Positions 1 through 10,587 of a stretch of DNA of 64,000 nucleotides are shown here, piece after piece (position 1 is the first letter of the stretch; every line of letters begins with the position of its first letter). The stretch comes from Fusarium oxysporum f. sp. lycopersici 4287 (lineage: Eukaryota > Ascomycota > Sordariomycetes > Hypocreales > Nectriaceae). Both the position numbers and the translations under genes were made by a program. The stretch lies in NCBI RefSeq assembly GCF_000149955.1, contig NC_030995.1, positions 1,178,001-1,242,000 on the forward strand, in the 5' to 3' direction. The notes under the pieces were generated by a model. It searched no databases. It was not told the origin of the DNA and saw nothing but the letters and a program-made list of their open reading frames with translations.

Positions 1-189
1 GGTCTATGCCCTTGACTCAGTTTGGTTCTCAACTTCTCATGAGCCAGGCTGCCAGGCGCATCTTATGAGTTCTTTGGGTTATGTCAGTTTCTGAAATTAA
101 TATTGGCTCGCACATAAGAGGATTCAGTGTTCCTCGAGATGCGCATCCGTTTCATTGAGTGGTATATGAACCATATGTAGAATTGTATT

Positions 190-1084
190 ATGGTGATGTG
201 CTGGGCACCTGTTTATGAAGCCGATGAGTTAGCTGTTTCCATTCGGACTCGCGCTCCAAATGGTATTAGGTCACAATGTGAGTTTCCAACCCTTCTCTAA
301 GCAACTTGTAGTCGTCTATTGTGAAGAGTTGACTAATATCATTTGACTAGATTTGCAGACTGGGTTAACCCCATCCGCTTCTGGATCGGCGTACCTAGAA
401 ATTGAATCACAGCAAGATTCTAGTAGTAAGGGCATGAAACTTTCATGCACCGTTCATGGGCCTAGATCTCTACCTCGATCAGCGCCCTTCTCCCCTCACA
501 TGGTCCTCTCTACACATGTCAAATACGCACCTTTTGCAACACGTCAAAGAAGGGGTTATTTACGCGATTCCACCGAGCGTGACTTGAGCACACATCTCGA
601 AGCAGCTCTCAGGGGCGCCCTCATTGCAGACCGTTGGCCCAAGAGTGGAGTGGATGTGGTTGTCACCATTATTGAAGGAGATCAAGCCCGTCAAGTAGCT
701 GTGGAACAGGGAAGCGAGGAATGGGACATGATGAACGTGCTTAGCGGCTGCATCACTGTTGCCGCCGCCGCTCTCGCGGATGCTGGTATTGACTGTGTCG
801 ATACTGTCTCTGGAGGTGTTGCGGCTTTGGTGCCTGGGGCGGACAATGATGAACCCATCATGGTGCTCGATCCAGTTCCTTCTGAACATTCACAAATTCT
901 CGCAGCTTGCTGTGTGGCCTATCTCCCCTCCCGGGACGAAATCACAAATCTCTGGCTGAAGGGAAGTTTGCCGTCATCAGACGCCAGTCTGCATCGAGAC
1001 CTCGTCGCCCGTGCCGTACATGCAAGCAAAGGAGCCAACCTTGCAGTAGCTACATCACTCAAAGAATCGGTCATCGTGGGTTGA
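190..1084 (+). CDS. MTR3: Exosome complex RNase PH-like subunit Mtr3 (5' end uncertain)
   Basis: Predicted subunit of the RNA exosome ring, which supports 3'-5' RNA processing and decay in nucleus and cytoplasm. Proposed exons are 190-277 and 351-1084 (273 aa). The intron has donor GTGAGT at 278, a CTAAT branch site near 333 and a TAG acceptor at 350; joining gives TRAPNGIRSQYLQTGLTP, the typical start of the fungal Mtr3 RNase PH fold. The core shows TPSASGSAYLE, GVDVVVTIIEGD and NVLSGCITVAAAALADAGI, and the length is normal for the family. The ring subunits of eukaryotic exosomes are generally non-catalytic (family knowledge). The start is the weak point: ATG190 is in frame, but another short 5' exon could lie further left, so the extreme N-terminus should be treated as unknown. 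Confidence 0.85.
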
Positions 1085-2146
1085 TTGGATAGTAGGTCAG
1101 CATATTACTCAACTTCATGGGTGTTTCCAGGCGTTCAATCAATCATACCATCACGGGCTATGTCGACTAAAAAGGCCAGCTTGTTGACTTCGTTGTGCTC
1201 GATTAAGGCAATACCACTGAATTCCTTCGCCTTATGCGGGCATGTCATGGGCTTTCTTTGGCCACTCTGGATAGTCCTGGCTCGAAATGGTCTCGTAGGA
1301 CACAACTTTCGGACGAAGAGGACAATTGATCTTCTTTGAAGCATCATAAAACATCGTTGAGAATGAAGGCAAGGGAAAGGAGGTAGGCAAACTGTCGGGA
1401 AAGTTCAGACATCAAGAGTCAAGCATATTTATCTTATAAGAAGATACCCCTGAGGCTCCTGTCCTGCTGAATAACCTATGGACCTTTGCCTGATAGAAAC
1501 GCTAGACCCAGCAGGATGTCAGCTCTTTCGGGGTAGTGTCAGACGGTGTTGAGAAAACTTATCCAGTGGACGTGAAAGGACGAGATAATGAGTAAGCCAG
1601 CTTTAATATCATGTCCTAGAATTGAGCGTAGTTACCCTAAGGTACACCATGCTTGAAACTCCTGAGAGCTACTAAGCCTAGTCTGGCGCCGAAATCGGGA
1701 CCACTTCCCGTGGGTTGATGCAGGGGACCTGAGGTGGGTACATCACGTCCTTTTAACAACACTGTGCATGACTGTGCAAGCACTCCTACAGCTGTTTGGC
1801 TGCTACAGTGGGCCCCAGAGGACGCGCTAGTATCCGTGAGTCCAACTCAGTCTGGGCTTTGTCTTGACCTGGCAGGTACATCGATAGTCCATAGTTTCCG
1901 CATGTTACCACCTCCACCTCGATGTCAACACTGAGGTCGCTCAGTGCCTTGCCTCATCATCGCTTCCCCAGACCAACAAACCACGCTTCAAACAAGGACA
2001 CTTCACAATGTCCTCGGCGAAACCCAGTGACTCGTTATCAAAATAACGCTCCTGCGACCGACACGTTTATTTCGCAGCTTTCATTTTCCTTAACTTGCCT
2101 TCCATTCTCTTCCGACAACTTCGTGCCCGATAGTTCTCCTTAGGCC
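1085..2146. other. Intergenic region MTR3 to RING-protein gene
   Basis: No gene is supported here. It holds the 3' flank of the exosome gene and the promoter and leader of the RING membrane protein. The last 120 bases before ATG2147 are rich in C and T tracts, common in fungal promoters and leaders. An upstream open frame runs from ATG1922 to TAG2143. Confidence 0.6.
1922..2143 (+). promoter_or_regulatory. Possible 73-codon upstream ORF in the leader of the RING-protein gene
   Basis: An ATG at 1922 opens a 73-codon frame that stops at 2143, three bases before the main ATG at 2147. If the transcript start lies upstream of 1922, ribosomes would meet this frame first. The peptide has no recognisable domain. 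It is equally possible that transcription begins downstream, which would leave it untranscribed. Confidence 0.25.
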
Positions 2147-5026
2147 ATGGCCGACGAGTTCGTCCCCTCTGCGCCATCACCCCTCACCAGCTTCACAACC
2201 AACACAGGGTTTGGTGCTGCCAATGCATCTGGTCCGTGGTACAATCCTGCTGTCTGGACTGTCAATGTGACACGCTATGCGCCCATACTAGAGGACCTTG
2301 TCTGGGCCGGACCGCGATTCGTTAAGAAACTTGGATCTTACATTTCTGTGCCCGAACATCTCGAGACGACGACCGACAATTCGAATTACATACCAGCAGT
2401 AGTCGGCGCGAATACCATACTTGCTGAGGCCGACCCGACTATTCAGAACATAATGGAGCCTTTGTTAGGTGCAGGGGGGTCTGAGACAGCGACCACTGCT
2501 CCCATAGGACGGGTACCCGTCGACAGTGTCCGTAGCTTAGGCAGTGTCTTTGGATATGCCACCAGCAAGTGGGCTTTGTGTTGCATAGCTATGGCAGTCA
2601 TACTTAACCGGACACACATATTCGCTGCCACTCGACGACGCCTACGCTTGCGATGGCCGACAAGACTCTTATTACGATTCGTTCCTATCGTCCTATTGGT
2701 AATACAGGCGCGCCAGTTACTTCAATCTATTCAATGCCAGACCTCATCCGACTTTTCCGAGCTACGATGGGGTAACGCAAGCAAAAGCTCGGACTTGATG
2801 TTCTCACACCGAAACGCCTTTCTCAACTCTCTGAGTTCAATTTTACTCTTCTCAGCCTCCGATGAACACTCCTGCATTGCCGTTCGGATGATACCGTCAG
2901 ATGAATCTGGCTCTGCTCGTAATCTGACCGGCTCTTTGTCCCTGTTGTGGCCTTTGTTCGGAACATTTTGTCTTAGCCAGTTCCTTGAGACCGTTTCCTG
3001 TGCCGTGCAGGGGCGTCCTGTCGCACCGGAGACAGGTATGACACTATTTGAACAGTCTCTTGCGTTTGCAGAGGCCGATGCTGCCATCAGTAACCAGCTT
3101 GGTTGGAACCTCTTCACTAAAACAACCTCTGCTGATGCCCCAGCCTCAGGGCTTGGAAATGCTATAGCTCTGACTAGGTCAATGGTTATGAGAAGGGTCA
3201 ACACCTCGCCCGAAGTTCTCCTCGTTGCCTTGCTATCTTCGATGACGCATATTACGAGCCATGTGCTCGGTATCTTCAATCTGCAAGCTAAGTACCGACT
3301 AATCAGCACGGGATTCTGGGGTCTCTGCTTTATGGCTAGCATTGTATGGGCAGCCATCTCCTTTGACCTCGACAATCCATCCTCTCAGAGTCTACTCAGA
3401 TTTCCAACTGTTTGCATCATAGGGTTTGTGCCACATGTCCTTGTTCTACTAGGTATCGCTATATGCCTGTTCATATACGGACTGGCTTTGCTCCTCTCAG
3501 CATTCTCTCCCCCTTCGACATTAGACATGGCTTCAATGACCATTCGTCAGCGTCTCATCCATGCCCATGAAAACATGCAGGCGAACGTATCGCTCTCTTC
3601 CATTCGCATCACTCGAGAAATGGATTTCTACACGGCTCTACTGCGAACTGGGTTCGGCGCTATCACTATGGCTAGTGAAGCCGTCTACCTAAATGAGGAC
3701 AGGGGCATCAGTCTAAAACGACGCACCTGGCTGGAAGAGCAGCGGTTTAAGGAGGCCGAGGAGTTGCAAAGAAAACTAATTGGCGGTGGCGGCGGCCTGC
3801 CCGACTCGCGATATGATCAGATCGGCGCAATCGGCCTGATTCCCGTGAAAGGGGGCCCATCAATTGCATCCAATGGGTACGCCCGCGAACGTGCTGCTCA
3901 GAAGATACCGAAAGGACGCAGTGAGCGCAACCTTCATGCGGGCATTGGGGCGTCTGAAAGGAGTTCTCGTTGGCTTATGGCACTGGAGTTTCTACTCAGT
4001 ATCAACAAACTTATTGCAAGAATTAGCGCCAAGTCCTTGTTATGGTGTCTTGCGACTCTACGGATCCGATATCAGCCGGCATGGCTCCTTTGGCTTGCTC
4101 AGCACCCAAAAAGCATGGACAGCCAGAGCAAAAGCTCTAGTCGTAAACAGCCACGACCAAGAGGACCATCTTCATATAATGATGGACGCATTCCGAAAGA
4201 GGAGACGGCAGACATCGAGGCCGAGTTCAGGCGTGTGGGCATTGACCAAGACGAGGAGAGCCTAGATAGGGATCTATACAAATATTGGGTGAAAAACGGC
4301 TGGTGGGGATCTGCAGATTCCAGCGGCGACTTTGAACCTCACTCAGATGACGACTTTGACACTACAAGCGTCGTCTCTATGTCGACCGCCGGTGATGGAG
4401 TGGATGATTACCAAGCATGGGAGTCAGAAGACGAGAATGACGACGGCCAACGAACACCTACTCAACGATCCCCTCAAATCAGTCGTGAGAGCACGCCTTT
4501 CCATGACACCCCTATGCAAATATCCGATCTAGCACGCCTTCTGCATCCCACAAGCCCTGAAGAGCGCGAGGAGGCCATGACCTTGTCTGCCCACCTCCAA
4601 AGTGATGGCATCATGACACGCGCCAAATACCGGCGAATGGAGCAATTGCAACGCACTCGAGTCTTGGCCTCCCCGGGATCTGGCCTACTACAGCCCAAAG
4701 CCAACATCATGCAACCGGGGCGCAGCACCAAATTAGATCCTGACGAAGAGGAGCATCTTTTGGAACAACTTTTACTATCACGGCGGCAAGCGTTTGCATC
4801 TGCGGCATGCTCCGAGACATCATGGGAAAACGGGGGATCAGGTTTTGGAAGCGATGGTCCGCAATGCGTGGTGTGTCAAAGCTCACCCAGGACCATTATT
4901 GTCTGGCCCTGTCGATGCCTAAGTCTATGCGACGACTGCCGTGTCTCTCTTGCTATGAACAACTTTGACAAATGCGTCTGTTGCCGCCGGGAGGTTATTA
5001 GCTTCAGCCGCGTTTTCGTCCCCTGA
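2147..5026 (+). CDS. Multi-pass membrane protein with C-terminal RING, Asi1/Asi3-like E3 ubiquitin ligase
   Basis: A 959-residue single-exon protein starting at ATG2147 in a good context (GCCATGG). Hydrophobic segments occur near residues 140-155, 170-185, around 260-280, 350-375, 385-405 and 425-450, so it is an integral membrane protein. The middle and C-terminal part is polar and acidic (DEEHLLEQLLLSRRQAFA). The last 55 residues are a RING-type domain of the Asi1/Asi3 and MUL1-like kind: cysteine pairs in CVVC, PCRCLSLC, DDC and KCVCC, followed by SFSRVFVP. In yeast, Asi1 and Asi3 are inner-nuclear-membrane ubiquitin ligases that degrade misplaced membrane proteins and Stp transcription factors. 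The RING and membrane topology support that family; the exact substrate role is inferred. A CHY- or other RING ligase remains possible. Confidence 0.8.
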   Translation: MADEFVPSAPSPLTSFTTNTGFGAANASGPWYNPAVWTVNVTRYAPILEDLVWAGPRFVKKLGSYISVPEHLETTTDNSNYIPAVVGANTILAEADPTIQNIMEPLLGAGGSETATTAPIGRVPVDSVRSLGSVFGYATSKWALCCIAMAVILNRTHIFAATRRRLRLRWPTRLLLRFVPIVLLVIQARQLLQSIQCQTSSDFSELRWGNASKSSDLMFSHRNAFLNSLSSILLFSASDEHSCIAVRMIPSDESGSARNLTGSLSLLWPLFGTFCLSQFLETVSCAVQGRPVAPETGMTLFEQSLAFAEADAAISNQLGWNLFTKTTSADAPASGLGNAIALTRSMVMRRVNTSPEVLLVALLSSMTHITSHVLGIFNLQAKYRLISTGFWGLCFMASIVWAAISFDLDNPSSQSLLRFPTVCIIGFVPHVLVLLGIAICLFIYGLALLLSAFSPPSTLDMASMTIRQRLIHAHENMQANVSLSSIRITREMDFYTALLRTGFGAITMASEAVYLNEDRGISLKRRTWLEEQRFKEAEELQRKLIGGGGGLPDSRYDQIGAIGLIPVKGGPSIASNGYARERAAQKIPKGRSERNLHAGIGASERSSRWLMALEFLLSINKLIARISAKSLLWCLATLRIRYQPAWLLWLAQHPKSMDSQSKSSSRKQPRPRGPSSYNDGRIPKEETADIEAEFRRVGIDQDEESLDRDLYKYWVKNGWWGSADSSGDFEPHSDDDFDTTSVVSMSTAGDGVDDYQAWESEDENDDGQRTPTQRSPQISRESTPFHDTPMQISDLARLLHPTSPEEREEAMTLSAHLQSDGIMTRAKYRRMEQLQRTRVLASPGSGLLQPKANIMQPGRSTKLDPDEEEHLLEQLLLSRRQAFASAACSETSWENGGSGFGSDGPQCVVCQSSPRTIIVWPCRCLSLCDDCRVSLAMNNFDKCVCCRREVISFSRVFVP

Positions 5027-5226
5027 GCTCCTGCAAACCCACGATTAAGGGAATCGGTAATGGTTTGTTTGCTGTAATTAAGCACCTGTAGCCTTTGTTC
5101 CACTCATTTGCGTTGTTTCATTTTCGGGAGCTGATGGGCATGAATTCACAATGGTCAAGCTTTCACCTGTGACTCAAATCATCTTGTCAGGATATGTTCG
5201 GCATAGCATCTATTATATTCAGCTTT

Positions 5227-6078
5227 TTACATTGCAGCCCATTCGATACTAAAGGTTTTCATCTCTTGGTCATCCCGTGATCCATTCGCTAGTGGCTGTT
5301 GTGCCCCTATCAAATACGCCTTCTTCACAGCTGTGGCGAGACGGCCTCCTGCTACGATATCCAAGACGGGAATATCTTCTTCCCATTCATACTGGTTTGC
5401 CATGAAATGGGCATGAAACCTCAAGGGATCGCCTGGGTAAACACTATACTTGGCACCAAAGCGAAGACCGGGAGTCGTGTAGTGACCAGAAGTAAGTAGA
5501 AAGCCACACAAAGGGCCTTGCGTAGGGTTAGTGGCCTGGTATGTCCGTTCAGCTTCTGAAGAAATCAGCGACCCACTGGATGTTGGGGTGACGCCCAGGG
5601 ATTTAAGGGCAGATTCCTGCTGATGTACGGCGGGCTTAGTTTCACTAGTGATGGTGTCGTCGTCTGCATTGCTAGGAGGCACACGGCGGGATTTCCCACG
5701 CTTCAATGCTCCTTCAGCAACCCTCTTGGCATTCTTTTCAGCAATAACCTGTTGTGCTGTCTGCTTTCTTGTCCTAAGCGAGTCGAGGTATAACTTCCTC
5801 GCCTCGGCGTTGTGATTCTGGAGAACATGGTGGTGGGCAGCTACGTCGTCTACAAGATAAGCCACATTCTTATGCAATAACGCTTCAGCCTCCTCCGGCC
5901 GGAGTTCAATTGGAAGACCGAGAAAGATATTCTGAGTCGGTTGCTGAGGCGCCGTTCCGGCTAGAGTACCGTTGATATTCTCATTCCGACGCAAGAACGC
6001 AGCTGCTTCAGAATCGAAGATGAGATATCGCCCAGCGATCTTGGATATCCGAACAGGGGCTGGGCCTAGAGAAGCCAT
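5227..6078 (-). CDS. SEN34: tRNA-splicing endonuclease subunit Sen34
   Basis: Catalytic subunit that cuts the 3' splice site of intron-containing pre-tRNAs in the heterotetrameric Sen complex. The protein has 283 residues, with an N-terminal domain (residues 1-75, ending IFLGLPIELRPEEAEALL) and a C-terminal nuclease domain at 190-260. The expected catalytic triad is visible: Tyr214 in YPGDPLRFHAHF, His222 in the same block, and Lys252 or 253 in ATAVKKAYLIG. The middle (100-180) is a low-complexity charged linker, as usual in fungi. ATG6078 is in context CCATGGC. The coding part has no intron, but the leader seems to contain one (see 6084-6301). The gene is tandem with ELP4 on the minus strand. 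Confidence 0.93.
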   Translation of the reverse strand: MASLGPAPVRISKIAGRYLIFDSEAAAFLRRNENINGTLAGTAPQQPTQNIFLGLPIELRPEEAEALLHKNVAYLVDDVAAHHHVLQNHNAEARKLYLDSLRTRKQTAQQVIAEKNAKRVAEGALKRGKSRRVPPSNADDDTITSETKPAVHQQESALKSLGVTPTSSGSLISSEAERTYQATNPTQGPLCGFLLTSGHYTTPGLRFGAKYSVYPGDPLRFHAHFMANQYEWEEDIPVLDIVAGGRLATAVKKAYLIGAQQPLANGSRDDQEMKTFSIEWAAM

Positions 6079-6083
6079 GGTAT

Positions 6084-6301
6084 CTATTGAAGCATTGTGA
6101 GTTAGCGGGCGCTTCGTTGGAGTATAGCGAGCATAAACAAGTGTGAAAAGGACAACATCATAAGTCGTCTTCGTAATTTTATTGTGTCGTCACAGAAAAT
6201 CAGGGGATTGACAGATTAATAAGTGTATAATCATTGTGTCCGAGTCGCGTGGATAAAGTGCGACAAAAAAAAAAAAAAAAAAAAAAAAGATTCTGACATA
6301 C
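6084..6301 (-). other. Predicted 5' UTR intron of SEN34
   Basis: On the minus strand a GTATGT donor begins at 6301 and a TAG acceptor ends at 6084, five bases before the SEN34 ATG. The putative 218-nt intron contains a 24-base T tract starting 12 bases after the donor (6265-6288). The splice signals are seen; use of the intron is inferred. Confidence 0.45.
6265..6288 (+). repeat. A24 homopolymer tract
   Basis: Twenty-four consecutive A residues on the plus strand (T24 in the sense of SEN34). It is the longest homopolymer in the window and is not next to a gene 3' end, so it is not a retroposed poly(A) tail in any obvious way. Confidence 0.9.
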
Positions 6302-6484
6302 CTTTTGAGATGGTTGATGTTGATCAGAAGAAAGAAGAGAAGAGAAGTTTAGAGCTTGGAGCTGCTTTTAGGTGATAAAATTTTTAGGCGAGTGGGGTCG
6401 GGAGTAAAGATAAGATAAGAGTCCTGAGCTTGAGACTCAAAGGCAGGATCACAAAACCAGGTCAATCATTGAATTGTCCTCTCT

Positions 6485-7676
6485 TCAAAAATCCAAGGTC
6501 TCCTTCTTGTGATCGTTGGGTTTGGAAACCTTACTTGGCTCTTCCTCGTCTCCAATCGGTGGTAGACTAAAGGGTGTAATTACCAACCCACTGGAACTGC
6601 TCAGCTTGAAAGATAAGTTTTCCCTGTTCCAGGTACCTTCCAGACCACCTCCCTTTTCGTGGAACACGGGTAAGCTATGAGCACGTAGTAGTCCTTGGCC
6701 CTTGTCTTCGTTGCCGGGCTCCCGCACAACTGGAGCTTGGTGTTGCAGAGGAATCAACTCGAGAACTCCATCGGATAGTAACTCCATCCACCGCGTTAGT
6801 CCCGTAGAGCGAGGGAACAAAGTAACTGGAATAGTCACAAATGCCGTGACCTGGGTTGAGTACTGTCGAAGGAGTGCTCTCAAAGCATGGAGGAACTTGA
6901 GGACCTCTTTGGGTTGACTGGCAGCAGAATTATACAGTGTAGGCGAGAGGAGGCTGGGTACCACGATTCGATGAACTGTAGAAGGTGGCGAGTTCTTGAT
7001 TTTGGAGGTCACATCGGCAATGAACTTGTGGAAAGGCGTGTTTGTTGGAGATGCCATGGGACCTTCCACTGGGGTTGTGTGAAGCTGACCCTTGATGGCA
7101 CTGTTTTCAAGACGTTTGGTCAGGTCGAAGCCATGACAAAACGTGCTCGGTGTCTGTCCGGGAGTTGTTGGTGCTTGGGCATCTACAATAAGTCGCAGGT
7201 CAACATTACGTCCTTGGAGGGAGCGCAAAGAGCATACCTCTGACTGGAACATTGCGCTGTCCGAGTGTCTCGTAGCGCCAAGCAATCTTCATCTTTTCAT
7301 CTGATAATGAGGTTGGCTTGCTGCTCTTCTTAGAGCCATCAGGACTGCCAAGACCAGGAAGCTCTCTTCTCCAAGCATCGCCAAATCCCAAGAGGTGAAC
7401 TTGATGTCCTTGGGCAAGTCCTTCGGCGGCATAGTATCGTAAAAGTACTCCTCCAAAGTCCGTAGTTCCTGTCTCTTCAACGAGCAAGGAAGTGCCCATT
7501 GGCATTCCAGCATGACCTGACAAGAGCTGATCTAAAGACTGCGTGCCTGTGGAGGTTGTCAAACGTCCATCTAATGGAGATGGTCTTGTTCCGGGTGCAA
7601 GAGACTTCTCTTGTCGAATGATGGGAGATGAAGACCCGGCAGCTCCAATGACGACATTACGCTTGCGAAAAGACAT
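6485..7676 (-). CDS. ELP4: Elongator complex protein Elp4 (PAXNEB family)
   Basis: Subunit of the Elp4-Elp5-Elp6 ring of Elongator, needed for tRNA wobble-uridine modification. Exons 7676-7238 and 7182-6485 give 378 aa. The intron (7237-7183, GTATGC...TAG, 55 nt) lies after GQRNVPVR and keeps the frame exactly. The start MSFRKRNVVIG is characteristic of fungal Elp4. Other family marks are STGTQSLDQLLSGHAGMPMG, TSLLVEETGTTDFGGVLLRYY and, after the intron, CHGFDLTKRL. These form a RecA-like fold without a working P-loop. An in-frame ATG 20 codons upstream also exists, but the conserved start favours 7676. It is divergent from RPB8, with about 310 bp between the start codons. Confidence 0.93.
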
Positions 7677-7990
7677 TGTCTTTGTCTTTCGTGTGCGAGT
7701 TTCTGAGTGATACTTTTTTTTCCCTCCTCTTTTCAATAAATGGAAAATGCTCTAAGAAGTTAAAGGTAGGTACCTAGGCTGTGATAGAGAGGGTGATATC
7801 GTATTGTGTGTGCCCCACCTACAGTCTGAGGTACCTAAGTATCCACCAACTTTTTCCGAGCCGCATCCAAACATTTTCTCTTCTTGATACAAACCAACGA
7901 CAACGCGAAGATCGTAACGATACAAAGCACTCGCTCTTCCTCCCGCAAGATATCCTAACCGTTCTTCCGTCTTCTTCTCGACTGCCCAAC
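7677..7990. promoter_or_regulatory. Divergent ELP4/RPB8 promoter with AGGTACCTA-type palindromes
   Basis: The interval between two start codons holds AGGTAGGTACCTAGG (7764-7778) and GAGGTACCTAAGTA (7828-7841). Related GGTACCTA/TACCTAGGTA elements recur upstream of HEI10 near 17.7 kb. No known factor is assigned. Long pyrimidine stretches precede the RPB8 ATG. Confidence 0.45.
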
Positions 7991-8515
7991 ATGGCGAGCG
8001 GCGACGCTACTCTCTTCGAAGAATCGTTCACCGTGACTGAGTATGATCAGTCCAAGTACGACCGTGTCGCCCGCATTTCGTGCACTTCAAGCGACTCTCA
8101 GACTGTTATGACTCTAGATATCAACATCGAGCTCTTTCCCTGTGCTGTTTCCGACACTCTGCACGTAGTTCTGTCTACTACTCTCTCTCTGGACGGAAGC
8201 AAGGAGGACGAGAAGGGCTGGCGAGACGTTGGCAAGGGTGGTGATGCGCCAGCGACAGCTGCCGACCTTTATGACTACGTGTGCCATGGAAAGATCTACA
8301 AGTTCGAGGAGACATTCGATGGAAATACCATGTGCGTCTCTTACATGAAGCCCCCTTGTCGTCACCGAGTCTGGAACACACAAGTTTGCTGACTGAATCT
8401 AACCTACAGCAATGCCTACTGCTCTTTCGGCGGTCTTCTTATGTCGCTTCAAGGCCCTATCAAGAAACTGACTCCCCTCCGTGTCGACAACGTCTATCTA
8501 CTCGTCAAGAAATAA
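7991..8515 (+). CDS. RPB8: RNA polymerase I/II/III shared subunit Rpb8
   Basis: Small subunit common to all three nuclear RNA polymerases, with an OB-fold beta barrel. Exons 7991-8331 and 8410-8515 give 148 aa, matching the usual family length of about 146. The intron (GTGCGT donor at 8332, CAG acceptor at 8409) joins DGNT to INAYCSFGGLLMSL, the conserved last strand. The N-terminus shows LFEESFTVTEYDQSKYDRVARISC, split here as the classic Rpb8 beginning, and the protein ends in LRVDNVYLLVKK. The reading frame passes through the junction with no stop. The gene is divergent from ELP4 and convergent with the Nudix gene. Confidence 0.95.
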
Positions 8516-8697
8516 TCAGAAGCGCCTAAACTTGTCCATTCATCTAGACTATAGCTCTTCGCCACCACTATGGGCTTTTGTGTTACCACTAGCTCTAGGC
8601 CACATTAATGATACCCATGCGAAAACCGCCGTGTTGCCCCCAATGATTCTCAAAGTCGAAGACTCTGTCTCGTCTCTGTGAGCCTGGTCTATCAAAA

Positions 8698-9748
8698 TCA
8701 CAATGAGCGCCAATTACTTTGATGCGGACCTGGGAAAGGAATGTCGCGGCGCACTCTCCGCTTGATCTGCTCAATCTCGGGCTCGTTTCTGTCAGTGAGA
8801 ATTCCATGACGAATGAAAAAGTCGAGGGTGACGAGGGCACAATTGGACTTGAATCGACCCTCGGCGAGATCCGCCTTGACTTGATTAACGTCGCAGAGGT
8901 CAAATTTCTCCGCCTCGCCATCTTTGGGTTGAGGGATCACATCGTTGGGAAGCTCGAGATCGTATAACCATTGGCACTCAGGATAAATAAAGCCGCCTTC
9001 GCCGACCTGTCCCTCGTCCGTGATGTAGATGTATGTGACGTTGCCGACGAACTTGGCACTCTTGCGAACAATATCATCAGGAAGACTGGCTTCCTCATCA
9101 GCCTCGCGAATGACGCATTCGAAGGGGTCCTCTCCTGTCATTAAACCACCTGCCACGGTATTGTCGAGCATGCCGGGAAAGGTTGCCTTGTTCCGAGCAC
9201 GCGTAGGGACCCAGAGGCGAATGCCATGAGGTGCAGTCTCGTCCTTGACATACGCAATCATGTGAACGCCGTAACGCACCGTACCAAGCAAGCCTATCGC
9301 AGCTCGTTCCATGCTGAACAATAGCTCGCCACTACGTCCGTATACAGGCCAGAGTTCGTCACGCCAGCGACGGAGAAGAGGGAATGTCCCATTCTTCCGC
9401 CAATAGTCAGCCAGGGTCGCCGCGCGACGAGTACGTTGTTCCTCCGTAGGTTCCTGAAAGAGCACTATAGTTTTCTTCTCATCGTCGCATTCCATTTTTC
9501 CCCTGACCTCTTCAGGGACCTCATGTAGCTCTCTGGCCACACGGTCTAGGATGTACCCAATAGGGTATGTGCCTTGGCTATCTCTCCATACCAGAGTATA
9601 GAGCCCGGCATTCATCTTGGTGAAAGCGTCGGGATCAGTCTCGGCATACGGGAACCTTAAGAGATGAGTTACACTTGCATTAGAATGGCAGAGATTTTGG
9701 ATCATACATGTCGACTTCGTCGATGAGATCGATGCTTGTTTTGGCCAT
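8698..9748 (-). CDS. Nudix hydrolase related to the N-terminal half of thiamine pyrophosphokinase Tnr3
   Basis: Exons 9748-9708 and 9655-8698 encode 332 aa. The short first exon MAKTSIDLIDEVD joins through a 52-nt intron (GTATGA...AAG) to MFPYAETDPDAF, restoring the start seen in this family. The N-terminal 130 residues form the DUF4743-like region. The Nudix box is complete around residue 200: GGLMTGEDPFECVIREADEEASL fits G-x5-E-x7-R-E-x2-E-E-x-G/S-U when read in two parts. Fission yeast Tnr3 fuses this Nudix half to thiamine pyrophosphokinase; here the kinase half is absent, giving a stand-alone enzyme. Related enzymes hydrolyse damaged thiamine diphosphate forms such as oxo-thiamine diphosphate (family knowledge), so a thiamine clean-up role is likely but inferred. 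Confidence 0.88.
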
Positions 9749-10587
9749 TTTGATGCAGGGAAAGATGCTTGAGTTGTTGTGCTGGTGGGGTTTTCTTGGT
9801 TCGTAACTGATCTGTTATCGTATATACTCAAATAGATAGATGATGAAGTCAATGTTGAGTAACTACCGACTGTTTGGCAGTGGAACGTTGATGCAGTTGC
9901 GGGCTTTTCCCAACGTTGGTTTATATGCGAGATCGGCAGAGCAAGCACCTGCCCTTGAAATGTATGCTCTTCGGGAGTGATTATGATGTGGAGTTCCGGC
10001 TGTTGTCTGTCCGGGCTTCTCGGTGAAGCTACATCAGGAAGTAGGTTGCTGTGCTTTTACCGGATCAGCGACGAGATACTTGTGTCATGTTGGCAGCCCC
10101 ACGCTGCTCGGTGAGACCAAGTACGTTCTCCATGCACTCCAGAACCCTTGACTCTAGATACACTTCCAAGTGCTCCAGAAGGTTGAGGGATACATTCCCC
10201 TATATTTTCAGTCTTGTATACTATATCCGAATTCTCAATGTTTCTGTCACACTATATTGAAACATCAAGGGTCGACTTGGCATGCAATGTCGTGTCCCCT
10301 ACCCTAAAGACCCCTGTGGGGAACCTAAGGGGTTTGGCTACCATATGAGGTCACTGCTGATCAGATTGCTACCAGAATTCCACTTGTTTCTAGATTACCC
10401 TCGAAACACCCACCAATCGTTTCACACTAGACTACCAGCGAAACAACGACAAAGAATAGCCTGGACCCTTATTAAACAAAGGACTCACCACAGCCTTCCC
10501 CTCCCATCCCTGGTTAGAATCAAATATTTCTTTATCATATGATCTTACGATTGAATATATCTTACTCATCTCGATTTTAGTATCATC
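9749..10587. other. Intergenic region, Nudix to OPI10 (divergent)
   Basis: No gene or RNA is supported in these 839 bases. Small open frames here lack codon bias and splice support. The segment serves as the shared upstream region of the Nudix gene (minus) and OPI10 (plus). Confidence 0.6.

Noticed and set aside
1..68. Plus-strand coding tail (MPLTQFGSQLLMSQAARRIL then stop) that might end an upstream gene
   Set aside because: Only about 20 codons are visible and no family is recognisable, so it cannot be told from chance.
6265..6288. A24 tract as a retroposed poly(A) tail
   Set aside because: No upstream retroelement-like sequence or target-site duplication is visible; it fits a slippage tract in a leader intron better.
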